From positions 4,819 to 21,748 of the forward strand of contig DHHG01000016.1 in the NCBI GenBank assembly GCA_002403175.1: DNA of 16,930 nt, given 5' to 3'. A program made the position numbers and the translations under genes. Under the pieces are notes generated by a model. It did not search any database, had not been told where the DNA came from, and saw only the letters and a program-made list of their open reading frames with translations. This document shows positions 8,393-15,315 of this stretch, in pieces (position 1 is the stretch's first letter; every line of letters starts with the position of its first letter). The DNA comes from Syntrophaceae bacterium UBA4778. GTDB lineage: Bacteria; Desulfobacterota; Syntrophia; Syntrophales; UBA4778.

Positions 8393-9784
8393 ATGGCCAA
8401 TTTCAATAAGATATTCATTGCTAACCGCGGCGAAATAGCCGTTCGCATTATACGTACCTGCCAGGACATGGGTATTCGAACAGCAGTTGTCTATTCGGAT
8501 GCAGATGTCGATTCCCTGCATGTCAAATTGGCCGATGAGGCTTACCACATCGGTCCGGCTGAAGCCCTGCAGAGCTATCTAAATATTGAAAAAGTACTGG
8601 ATACAGCGGAGCGTTGTGGCGCCGATGCAATCCATCCAGGATACGGCTTTCTCTCCGAGAACCCTGAATTCGCGGAAAGAATTGAAAGGCGCGGGATGGT
8701 TTTCATCGGTCCTACCAGCGAATGCATGAACAGGGCTAAACCCAAAAATCGCGCACGGCAAATGATGAAGATGATCAATATTCCTGTAACGCCCGGTTCC
8801 GATGAGGCCATCACTGATACGGGCGCCCAAGGTCTCAACCAGGCAAGAGAAATTGCTGCTGAAATCGGGTATCCCGTAGTCGTTAAACCCTCGGGAGCAG
8901 GAGGCGGCATCGGGATTATGGTCGCCAGGGATCAAAAGGAATTGGATAAGGCGGTTGAAGTTGCCAGATCCAGAGGTAGAAAAGCCTTCGGTATCTCCGG
9001 TTTCTATATTGAAAAATATCTGCCCGGTGTCAAACATGTGGAGTTCCAGGTACTGGCCGACAAATTCGGAAACGTTATTCATCTGGGCGATCGGGATTGT
9101 TCTATTCAGCGGCGTTTTCAAAAATTAATTGAGGAATCCCCCTGCCCCATCCTGAGTCCTTTTCTCAGGATGAAAATGGGAGCTGCAGCTATCGATGTGG
9201 CAATGACGTTGGATTATGTAGGGGCCCTTACCGTTGAATTTTTCCACATCCCGGGAAACGGACGGGAATTCTATTTCAACGAGATCAATTCCCGGCTACA
9301 GGTCGAGCATTGCGTCACCGAACTATCCACAGGAATCGATATCGTGAAGCAGCAGATCAGGATAGCCGCAGGCAACCAGCTTGATATCAATCAGGACGAT
9401 GTTGCGTTGAAAAGGCACGCAATTGAATGCCGGATAAATGCAGAGGACCCTGTCACCTTTATGCCGGCCCCCGGGACCATTGAAAAACTCCGACTTCCTC
9501 TCGGCCCTGGAATCCGAATTGATGAGGGGATTTACGAGGGTTATTCCGTTCCTTTCTACTATGATTCGCTCCTCATGAAGCTAATGAGCTGGGGGAAAAC
9601 AAGGGAGGAAGCTATTTCACGAATGAAGCGTGCCTTGGGTGAATTGAAAGTCAAGGGGGTCAAAACAACCATTCCGCTCCACAGGGCCGTTCTGGAGGAT
9701 GAGGATTTTGTTTGTGGAAAATATACGACAGATCTTCTCAACAAACCAGAATTAAAGGATAAAATCGCCAAATCGAATATGTAA
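8393..9784 (+). CDS. Biotin carboxylase (AccC / pyruvate carboxylase subunit A type)
   Basis: This 463-aa protein matches the biotin carboxylase family, which uses ATP and bicarbonate to carboxylate the biotin of a carrier protein. The N-terminal domain opens KIFIANRGEIAVRIIRTC and contains HPGYGFLSENPEFA. The ATP-grasp domain has VVVKPSGAGGG, HVEFQVLADKFGNVIHL and DCSIQRRFQKLIEESP, then the catalytic strand NEINSRLQVEH. The C-terminal domain has HAIECRINAEDP with the conserved Arg. Small departures are GIGIM in the glycine loop, where GRGM is usual, and VEHCVTE in place of VEHPVTE. Two ATGs overlap the ribosome site: GGAGG (8383-8387) is only 2 bases from ATG 8390 but 5 from ATG 8393, so the second is preferred. 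No biotin carrier or carboxyltransferase gene is nearby, so it may serve acetyl-CoA, propionyl-CoA, glutaconyl-CoA or pyruvate chemistry encoded elsewhere. Confidence 0.93.
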   Translation: MANFNKIFIANRGEIAVRIIRTCQDMGIRTAVVYSDADVDSLHVKLADEAYHIGPAEALQSYLNIEKVLDTAERCGADAIHPGYGFLSENPEFAERIERRGMVFIGPTSECMNRAKPKNRARQMMKMINIPVTPGSDEAITDTGAQGLNQAREIAAEIGYPVVVKPSGAGGGIGIMVARDQKELDKAVEVARSRGRKAFGISGFYIEKYLPGVKHVEFQVLADKFGNVIHLGDRDCSIQRRFQKLIEESPCPILSPFLRMKMGAAAIDVAMTLDYVGALTVEFFHIPGNGREFYFNEINSRLQVEHCVTELSTGIDIVKQQIRIAAGNQLDINQDDVALKRHAIECRINAEDPVTFMPAPGTIEKLRLPLGPGIRIDEGIYEGYSVPFYYDSLLMKLMSWGKTREEAISRMKRALGELKVKGVKTTIPLHRAVLEDEDFVCGKYTTDLLNKPELKDKIAKSNM

Positions 9785-9972
9785 AAAAAAATCGTGCGGC
9801 AAAAATAGATTTGGTCAAAATAGATACAGTCCGGCGGGAAGAATTGGACAAACCGCAAAGCCGCGCGGTGGCGTGTAGCTGAAAAGTATCAGAGGGAGGG
9901 ATCAATTCTGTTTGGACCGGGATGCATGGCCCGTTGCCGACACAATCCCCCCGGCCCATATCTGCCGGATCT

Positions 9973-10806
9973 CTATTTGCGTTTAATGGTATAGACAGCC
10001 GTCGTATCCGTCCAGTCTGTCGGCTCCATTTGATTCAATCGGCGGATCAGATCACTGATCATGCCGGTTGACTTCGCATCATACGCTCGAAGCATGCTCT
10101 CTTTGAAACCGAGCGTTAAAAGATCTTCCTTTTGCTTTATCGCTATCATCTTGATTTTTTCTTCCGCTGTATCCGATTCAAAACCCGGCAGGAGCATCGC
10201 CGTCAAGCGCACAGGAGTATCCGGATTTGGGAATTCGTATGCCTTTTTGCCTTCGGCAAAATGATCCGGCTGAGCTGAATTGGGGAGCAAAAGTGTTACG
10301 GACCCGTCGGCGGCAATGGAAAAGATGTACACATAGCAACTCTTATTTACCTGATATACAAGCCGGACCTCCTGCCCTTCTTTTAGATTCGTTTTAGAAA
10401 GAGACAGCTTGGCAATCAGTCCTTCCCCTCGTTCCGGATAAACCGGCTCTACAATTGCCTTCAATTTAATGCGATAGATATTTCTGTCCTTCGCATCCCA
10501 TCCGGCACTGATGATCTGCTGTTTTTTAATTTTCCCCCGAACTGCTGCATACAACAAATCCTCTGCAATCTGGCTGTTGGAGACAATCGTATGTGCCTTC
10601 AGAAACGTCCCGACTGCCTGCTCGACCGCTTTACTTTCAGCATCCCTTTTCGCTCTGTCCTTGACTTCTTTCAGGGTATCCATTTCACCCTGAAAGGCTT
10701 CTCCCTCAGCGATAATCCATTCTATTTCCTTGCTATAGGAAACGCATGCTGACATGAGAACAGCCGTCAATACAATGGCCACCACTGTTATTTTGTGCTT
10801 CAACAT
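9973..10806 (-). CDS. DUF4384-domain lipoprotein
   Basis: This 277-aa protein starts with a lipoprotein signal peptide: positive MLKHK, a hydrophobic run and a lipobox MSAC with Cys21, so it is probably anchored in the envelope. Residues about 28-122 contain EWIIAEGEAFQG, then a helical stretch with many Lys/Glu and a small beta segment, resembling the N-terminal domain of FlgT/LPP20-type proteins. Residues about 135-225 match DUF4384 (LKEGQEVRLVYQVNKSCYVYI, then ADGSVTLLLPN). DUF4384 occurs in envelope proteins of unclear role. The start at 10804-10806 has GAGAGG just upstream; a longer frame to 11118 overlaps the divergent peptidase gene and is rejected. A likely promoter lies at 10852-10880. 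No terminator is evident in the 188-base gap to the biotin carboxylase. Confidence 0.8.
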   Translation of the reverse strand: MLKHKITVVAIVLTAVLMSACVSYSKEIEWIIAEGEAFQGEMDTLKEVKDRAKRDAESKAVEQAVGTFLKAHTIVSNSQIAEDLLYAAVRGKIKKQQIISAGWDAKDRNIYRIKLKAIVEPVYPERGEGLIAKLSLSKTNLKEGQEVRLVYQVNKSCYVYIFSIAADGSVTLLLPNSAQPDHFAEGKKAYEFPNPDTPVRLTAMLLPGFESDTAEEKIKMIAIKQKEDLLTLGFKESMLRAYDAKSTGMISDLIRRLNQMEPTDWTDTTAVYTIKRK

Positions 10807-10851
10807 AATCCTCTCCCCATCTGCTCCAGCTTCTTTGCACGGCCATATTGG

Positions 10852-10880
10852 TCTATACCAGAAAAGGACCCTGCTTGAAA
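10852..10880 (-). promoter_or_regulatory. Predicted extended -10 promoter for the DUF4384 lipoprotein
   Basis: On the minus strand, TTTCAA (10880-10875) and TATAGA (10857-10852) are separated by 17 bases. TGG directly before the -10 gives an extended -10 element. The -35 match is weak (3 of 6). The start codon is about 45 bases downstream. Confidence 0.4.
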
Positions 10881-10922
10881 TGAAAGAATGTTCCTCTGAT
10901 TCGCTCTTCTGAAATAACGAAC

Positions 10923-10951
10923 TTGATAATTCCTTTTTCGTCCTGTAAAAC
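10923..10951 (+). promoter_or_regulatory. Predicted sigma70-type promoter for the M14 peptidase operon
   Basis: TTGATA (10923-10928, 5 of 6) and TAAAAC (10946-10951, 4 of 6) have a 17-base spacer. Transcription would begin near 10958. That leaves only about 6 bases before ATG 10964 but a normal leader with GGAAG before ATG 10982, so the promoter supports the second start. Confidence 0.45.
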
Positions 10952-10981
10952 TCAGATGAAATAATGAAGGAAGACTTAGAA

Positions 10982-11830
10982 ATGACTTTAATTTTTTCAG
11001 CTAGGATTTTGGTTTTATTATTTTTTTTCATCATGATCCATCCGATTCCTTCCGAGGCTTTCGATGCGAAGACAAAAGAGTTTAAGGATTTTTCCGCGGA
11101 TTTAAAAATGCACTTCAAAAAAATGGGGTGGAACGATCTTCATCCCGAACGAATCAACTGGCAATATTACAGAAAATCGCAGATGAAGCGACCTCTCGTA
11201 TTTACTGCTTTCGGAGAAAGCAAAAAAGATATTACCATCTTTCTGGGGGGAGTTCATGGAGATGAGAGCCCATCCGTTTATATCATGTTCAGATTGGCCG
11301 AATTCCTGAAACAAAATCCGCACCTGTACAAAAACAAGACGATTATTATTGCCCCACTCATCAATCCGGACGGATTTTTCCGCACACCTCAGACCAGAGC
11401 CAATGCAAGGGGTGTCGATATTAACCGTAATTTTCCGACCGGAAATTGGCATTCTGCGCACCAAGATAGATATTTTCCCGGCCCGTCTGCCAACAGCGAA
11501 AGCGAAACGAAATTCCAGGTAGCTCTCATCAATCGATACAAACCGAACAAAATAATCAGCGTACATTCTCCACTGGGTTTCTATGATTATGACGGTCCAT
11601 CTTCAGATTTTGACGCCATCGTAGTCTGGTTAAAAAAAATGAGCAGGGAAAATGGATTGCCGCTTCGCAGATACAAGGTCTTCCCGGGGTCACTGGGCAA
11701 TTACGCCGGTGTCGAGCGAAAGATTCATACGTTGACAATCGAGCTTCCGTCATCTGTTCCTCAACAGAGTGCAAAAAATTTTGATCGGATGAAGAGGACG
11801 CTTCTGGATGTTCTGGATATTTCTTTCTGA
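10982..11830 (+). CDS. Secreted M14-family zinc carboxypeptidase / murein peptide amidase-like protein
   Basis: This 282-aa protein is an M14 metallocarboxypeptidase that should hydrolyse C-terminal residues of peptides, perhaps cell-wall peptides as MpaA does. Zinc ligands are visible as H92 and E95 in GGVHGDES and H195 in SVHSP. N148-R149 in DINRNFP should bind the substrate carboxylate and E254 in TIELP is the catalytic base. A signal peptide (Arg, then a long hydrophobic run and SEA|FDA at about residue 26) predicts export, unlike cytoplasmic E. coli MpaA. The start at 10982 is preferred over 10964: GGAAG lies 8 bases upstream, the acidic MKEDLE prefix suits a signal peptide poorly, and the predicted promoter leaves little room for the earlier ATG. 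The GGDEF gene follows 32 bases later and may be cotranscribed. The substrate is not readable from sequence. Confidence 0.85.
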   Translation: MTLIFSARILVLLFFFIMIHPIPSEAFDAKTKEFKDFSADLKMHFKKMGWNDLHPERINWQYYRKSQMKRPLVFTAFGESKKDITIFLGGVHGDESPSVYIMFRLAEFLKQNPHLYKNKTIIIAPLINPDGFFRTPQTRANARGVDINRNFPTGNWHSAHQDRYFPGPSANSESETKFQVALINRYKPNKIISVHSPLGFYDYDGPSSDFDAIVVWLKKMSRENGLPLRRYKVFPGSLGNYAGVERKIHTLTIELPSSVPQQSAKNFDRMKRTLLDVLDISF

Positions 11831-11862
11831 TCAGCACCGCCTAAAAAAATGGGAAAGAAAAC

Positions 11863-13149
11863 ATGAGCGCAATCCGCAAAAAGCCGGCAAAAACCGCTTT
11901 CGTAATCGATTCAGATGAACTGCTTGCTCTTTACAATCTCTTGCTTGAGTATACACGCGATATTATCCTTTTCATCCGCGAAGAGACTGGCAGGATCTAT
12001 GAGGCCAATAATGCGGCAGTAAATGCTTACGGTTACTCCAGGAAAAAGTTACTGAGCCTTACCATTTGGGATTTGCGGGCTCCCGAAGAACACGAGTTCA
12101 TTAAGGAACAGTTGAAAAAAGCGGCAGGGCTCAAGGGCATATTGTTCGAAACGGTCCATGTACGCAAAAACGGAAAAAGCTTTCCCGTGGAAGTCAGCGC
12201 ACAATCCACTCTGATCGGAGGCGAACGTGTGCTGATCAGTATCGTGCGCGATATAACGGAACGAAAAAAAGCCGAACAGATCCTGCGCCAAAGCGAAGCC
12301 AACATGAGGGCGCTCCTGAACGCGACCAGAGAATCTTTTTTCCTCATGGATACACGGGGCACTCTCTTAACGGCAAATGAGGAATTGGCCAAACGGTTGG
12401 GCTTGGAGCGTACGGATCAAATTATCGGCAAATCCATGTATGATCTGATTCCCCCTAAACTGGCCAAACAGAGGAAAAAACAAATTGCCAAGGTCATTCA
12501 GACAGGAAAACCCGTCCGGTTTGAGGACATTCGCACAGGGAGATATGTCGATCAGACAATGAATCCTGTTTTCGATGAAAATGGCCGTGTAGATCGCATA
12601 GCGATCTACGGCTCCGATATTACCGAATTCAGAAAACTGGAAGAAAAGCTGAGAACCCTGGCGTTGACGGATCAACTCACCGGCCTTTACAATCGCAGAG
12701 GCTTTTTCCTGCTGGCCGAAAGACAAATGAAAATTTCAAAGAGGTCCGGACAAGATTTGATTCTCTTCTATATCGATCTGGACGGCATGAAAAAAATCAA
12801 TGACACGCTGGGACATGATGAAGGCGATATGGCACTCTTAAAAACCACGGAAATCCTGAAAGCAACCTTCCGCGAAACCGATATCATCTCGCGAATGGGT
12901 GGTGACGAATTCGCGGTACTTGCCGTGCATATGAAGAAAGGGACCCAGCACAAATTGATAGAGCGATTAAATCGCAGAATAGGCAGGTTCAACAGCAGCA
13001 GGGAAAACAAAAAATTCAAGATCTCATTAAGCATCGGCGTCGCCGAGTGCCACCAAGGCGAATCATTCACCTTGCAGGATCTGATTACAAGAGCCGACAA
13101 GTTGATGTATTCTGAAAAAAAGCGAAAAAGAGAGCAGGGGCTTATTTAG
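11863..13149 (+). CDS. PAS-PAS-GGDEF diguanylate cyclase
   Basis: This 428-aa protein is a predicted diguanylate cyclase making c-di-GMP from two GTP. Two PAS sensor domains lie at about residues 22-138 (ending in the usual SIVRDITERKKAEQ) and 143-260 (ending YGSDITEFRKLEEKL). The GGDEF domain covers about 265-425. Its signature is intact, GGDEF at 346-350. The inhibitory I-site RxxD is also intact as RETD at 337-340, exactly five residues before GGDEF, so product feedback is expected. YIDLDGMKKINDTLGHDEGD carries the metal-binding Asp and guanine contacts. No membrane segment or receiver domain is present, so it is probably a soluble sensor; nothing identifies the PAS ligand. The Shine-Dalgarno (GGGAAAG) is weak. 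It follows the M14 gene and precedes a NUDIX gene on the same strand. Confidence 0.94.
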   Translation: MSAIRKKPAKTAFVIDSDELLALYNLLLEYTRDIILFIREETGRIYEANNAAVNAYGYSRKKLLSLTIWDLRAPEEHEFIKEQLKKAAGLKGILFETVHVRKNGKSFPVEVSAQSTLIGGERVLISIVRDITERKKAEQILRQSEANMRALLNATRESFFLMDTRGTLLTANEELAKRLGLERTDQIIGKSMYDLIPPKLAKQRKKQIAKVIQTGKPVRFEDIRTGRYVDQTMNPVFDENGRVDRIAIYGSDITEFRKLEEKLRTLALTDQLTGLYNRRGFFLLAERQMKISKRSGQDLILFYIDLDGMKKINDTLGHDEGDMALLKTTEILKATFRETDIISRMGGDEFAVLAVHMKKGTQHKLIERLNRRIGRFNSSRENKKFKISLSIGVAECHQGESFTLQDLITRADKLMYSEKKRKREQGLI

Positions 13150-13150
13150 C

Positions 13151-13168
13151 ATCCGGCAATTGCCGGAT
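13151..13168. repeat. Perfect 18-bp palindrome between GGDEF and NUDIX genes
   Basis: ATCCGGCAATTGCCGGAT starts 2 bases after the GGDEF stop codon. As RNA it forms a 7-bp stem with an AATT loop, but no U run follows on either strand, so it is a poor rho-independent terminator. It lies 24 bases before the NUDIX start and could be an operator or an mRNA-stabilising hairpin. An imperfect copy of the CCGGAT/ATCCGG arms lies at 16823-16836. Confidence 0.5.
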
Positions 13169-13191
13169 AGTGTTACCGAATCGGTTAGAAG

Positions 13192-13662
13192 ATGATGCAG
13201 AAAAGTGCGGGACTGGTCGTATATAGATTCCGGAATAACATCCTTGAAGTCCTTCTGGTCCATCCGGGAGGTCCCTTCTGGATGAAGAAAGACCTTGGCG
13301 CCTGGTCCATTCCGAAGGGTCTTATTGAACCGGAAGAGGATCCTTTCCTGGCGGCCAGACGCGAATTCAAGGAAGAAACAGGATTTCAGATAGACGGGAA
13401 GTTCCTTGAGCTGTCCCCTGTTAAACAGCGTAGTGGTAAGATGGTTCTCGCCTGGGCCATAGAAGGCGATCTCGATCTGTCCTCTTTCAAGAGCAATACA
13501 TTTGAGATGGAATGGCCGCGCGGATCAGGCCTGATTCGAATCTTTCCGGAAATAGACCGGGCTGAATGGTTTCCGATCGAGCTAGCGAAGGGGAAAATTC
13601 TTAGTGGACAGGTCTCCTTGCTGAACGAGCTTGAATCCAAGCTCATGGAGAAGGACCGTTAA
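13192..13662 (+). CDS. NUDIX hydrolase
   Basis: This 156-aa cytoplasmic enzyme has a perfect Nudix box, GX5EX7REUXEEXGU, from G43 to F65 (GLIEPEE, then REFKEETGF). It would hydrolyse a nucleoside diphosphate linked to another group. The strand before it, LVHPGGPFW followed by GAWSIPKG, resembles the COG4119-type predicted NTP pyrophosphohydrolases. Substrate is unknown. Two adjacent ATGs (13192, 13195) follow AGAAG; either could be used. The gene is 42 bases after the GGDEF gene and ends 13 bases before the convergent hgcB stop. Near its end, 13627-13644 could form a 7-bp hairpin (GAGCTTG/CAAGCTC), without a U run directly after it. Confidence 0.92.
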   Translation: MMQKSAGLVVYRFRNNILEVLLVHPGGPFWMKKDLGAWSIPKGLIEPEEDPFLAARREFKEETGFQIDGKFLELSPVKQRSGKMVLAWAIEGDLDLSSFKSNTFEMEWPRGSGLIRIFPEIDRAEWFPIELAKGKILSGQVSLLNELESKLMEKDR

Positions 13663-13675
13663 ACTCTTTTTCAAA

Positions 13676-14026
13676 TCAGCAGCAGTTTATTTTTGAGCCA
13701 TGCCTGCCGTCGGGGGAGTCTCCGTTTTGTTTTGATTTTTCTGATTCTACAGAACAGCAACACTCACTGCTTTTTCTCCCGAGCAGCCCATTGATAACCG
13801 CTGCAGCGCAACCGACACCCGCCTGCACAGCAACAGCGCCCGTTGGACAATTACGGCTGCACGCGCCGCACTCCATGCAGGCATCCCTATCAACAATGGA
13901 AATCCGCGATGTATACATCTGAAAAACTCCTTGAGGGCATACATCGAGACACATCCCGCAACCGCAGCACTTATCAGCGTTCAATTTCAGTGAAACGATA
14001 TCTTGCAAGTAGATTAATTTCCGCAT
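13676..14026 (-). CDS. hgcB: HgcB, 4Fe-4S ferredoxin of mercury methylation
   Basis: This 116-aa ferredoxin is the partner of HgcA and is thought to pass low-potential electrons to its corrinoid cofactor and to help bind mercury. Two 4Fe-4S motifs are seen: C20xxC23xxC26xxxC30P and C50xxC53xxC56xxxC60P, the second reading CMECGAC, which is the HgcB signature. The conserved C73 (VGCAAAV) follows, and the protein ends with vicinal cysteines C115-C116. An additional C89-C90-C91 run lies in the tail. The tail from about residue 84 is polar and longer than in typical HgcB (about 95-100 aa). GGAG lies 7 bases before ATG 14024-14026. hgcA ends 23 bases upstream on the same strand, so they form an operon. 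Identity is secure because both the motif and the neighbour agree. Confidence 0.96.
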   Translation of the reverse strand: MRKLIYLQDIVSLKLNADKCCGCGMCLDVCPQGVFQMYTSRISIVDRDACMECGACSRNCPTGAVAVQAGVGCAAAVINGLLGRKSSECCCSVESEKSKQNGDSPDGRHGSKINCC

Positions 14027-14049
14027 ACCAATACTCCGTTAAGCTGGTC

Positions 14050-15201
14050 TTAAGAGGCAAGACGCGATCCGATCCAGAAGATCATTCCCAGACAAAAAAA
14101 ACCGATTTCAAGGGGCAACGCCCAGCGCATTTCCCTTCTCACTCCGGATAAAGATGTGTACGTAGAGCAACCGGTGAAGTTCATTGCCAGAAATGCTGTT
14201 ACTGCTGGAAGGATCATGGCCCATGCAACTGCCTCCAAACGGCCCCCCCAGCTCGACCATAATTCGCTTCCACGTATCAAGAGCAGCCCGATCGCTATGG
14301 GCAATCCAATCACCATACCCTTCAGCGAGAATGCACGGCCGGGAATCCAAGGCAGGAGAACCGGATGGAGCACAGCACCCCCAAAAATTGCACAAGTAAA
14401 GGCAATCAGAGCGAAGGGTCCACACATCAGGATATTTGCCACAAATTCTTCCCGTCCTCCGATACCACTCACCAAAAGCAGAAAAGGAACAGCCATCAGA
14501 AAATATTTCAGCGCACCTATTAATTCGATTGGAATCAGAACCATCCTTTCCCGCAGTTTGAAAGTCTTGATTCGCATATCCGGTGAAGCCTTCATTCCGG
14601 AATCAAGATATTTCTGTATATCCCCAGCCAGGATCGGACCGTAATGGACCTGAAATCCCGTAAGCCTCCTAACCTGATGAGCGGAAACTCCCGGCGCGCC
14701 CAATTGAGGCAATATCAGCTCTCTGTGGGTCACGATTCTTTTCACTCCGCTCGATTCAATTCTGGATACCAGTTCCTCCGTCCCGAAGGTTCCCTTCCCT
14801 GCCGCGCACCACACATTGACCCCTTTTGTATCGAGGACCAGGACCCAGACATTCCTTCCTTGCAAAGATGCTCTTAGAAAATCAAAGCTCATCTTATAAT
14901 TGGCCGTCACGAGAACGGGAGAATGGCTCTCGGGCATACCCAGGGCATACAAACCGGGTTCGATCAAATAATGCATCCTGCCGATTCCCCAGCGGGCCTT
15001 CATGCTCCCCGTGCGATCACGAAACTGCAGTTCAGCAGAAACCATGGGTATCCTGCCGACTTCCGTTTCAATGCTGCCTATTACAAACTCCTGATATAAA
15101 TCCGGGATTAAGGCAGATTTCGGATTCGCAAACGATAAGCGGCCGCAAATATTCTTTTTGTCGGCGTCAATGGGAAATCGGTTCTTCGGCTCGATTTTCA
15201 T
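14050..15201 (-). CDS. hgcA: HgcA, corrinoid membrane protein that methylates mercury
   Basis: This 383-aa protein carries the diagnostic HgcA cap-helix motif NVWCAAGK at residues 129-136 (bases 14794-14817). Cys132 corresponds to the strictly conserved Cys that ligates corrinoid cobalt (Cys93 in Pseudodesulfovibrio mercurii ND132). The soluble corrinoid domain, related to the CdhD/CFeSP subunit of the acetyl-CoA pathway, covers about residues 40-215, with VLVTANYKMSFD and LVLDTKGVNVW. Five hydrophobic helices follow (about 226-246, 254-275, 293-310, 323-341, 361-378), with the conserved NFTGCSTYTSLSG near 341-353. HgcA moves a methyl group from methyl-corrinoid to Hg(II), giving methylmercury. 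The start ATG has AGGTGA at 15207-15212. The cap Cys is about 39 residues further from the N-terminus than in ND132, so the N-terminus is extended. hgcB follows after 23 bases. Confidence 0.97.
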   Translation of the reverse strand: MKIEPKNRFPIDADKKNICGRLSFANPKSALIPDLYQEFVIGSIETEVGRIPMVSAELQFRDRTGSMKARWGIGRMHYLIEPGLYALGMPESHSPVLVTANYKMSFDFLRASLQGRNVWVLVLDTKGVNVWCAAGKGTFGTEELVSRIESSGVKRIVTHRELILPQLGAPGVSAHQVRRLTGFQVHYGPILAGDIQKYLDSGMKASPDMRIKTFKLRERMVLIPIELIGALKYFLMAVPFLLLVSGIGGREEFVANILMCGPFALIAFTCAIFGGAVLHPVLLPWIPGRAFSLKGMVIGLPIAIGLLLIRGSELWSSWGGRLEAVAWAMILPAVTAFLAMNFTGCSTYTSLSGVRREMRWALPLEIGFFCLGMIFWIGSRLAS

Positions 15202-15225
15202 TCATATCACCTTAAATTCCTTCAC

Positions 15226-15265
15226 CATGGTTCAACGCGTTATCATACAACCATGACCTCTCATG
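15226..15265. repeat. Two inverted repeats over the hgcA promoter (candidate operator)
   Basis: CATGGTT (15226-15232) and AACCATG (15249-15255) are exact inverse copies flanking the -10 box. CATGA (15252-15256) and TCATG (15261-15265) form a second repeat inside the spacer that touches the -35 box. The two repeats share CATG at 15252-15255. Their position would let a dimeric regulator block or remodel RNA polymerase binding. No regulator gene, such as an ArsR-type one, is seen in the window. Confidence 0.45.
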
Positions 15266-15269
15266 TCAA
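15242..15269 (-). promoter_or_regulatory. Predicted sigma70-type promoter of hgcAB
   Basis: On the minus strand a consensus TTGACA (15269-15264) and TATGAT (15247-15242, 5 of 6) are separated by 16 bases. Transcription would start near 15235, giving a leader of about 34 bases with AGGTGA before the hgcA ATG. It lies in the 114-base gap behind the MFS gene, so hgcAB can be expressed on its own. Confidence 0.65.
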
Positions 15270-15315
15270 TCCTCATCCAGGCCTGCATTGAGAGCAGGAA
15301 ACGAATGCTCCGCCC

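Noticed and set aside
9818..9900. Possible GEMM (c-di-GMP) riboswitch, because CGCAAAGCC occurs after the biotin carboxylase gene.
   Set aside because: Only that short string matches. The GAAA tetraloop stem and the receptor stem of GEMM-I are missing, and no plus-strand gene lies directly downstream.
10807..11118. Long N-terminal extension of the DUF4384 gene up to 11118.
   Set aside because: It would overlap the divergent peptidase gene and its promoter, and it would bury a clear lipoprotein signal peptide that begins at 10806 with its own ribosome site.
13627..13644. Hairpin GAGCTTG/CAAGCTC near the end of the NUDIX gene as a terminator.
   Set aside because: It lies inside the coding sequence, and the nearest T run on the plus strand is about 20 bases away; on the minus strand none follows.
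15282..15298. Hairpin CCTGC/GCAGG behind the MFS gene as a terminator.
   Set aside because: The stem is only 5 bp and there is no U tract, so read-through from the MFS gene into hgcAB cannot be ruled out.
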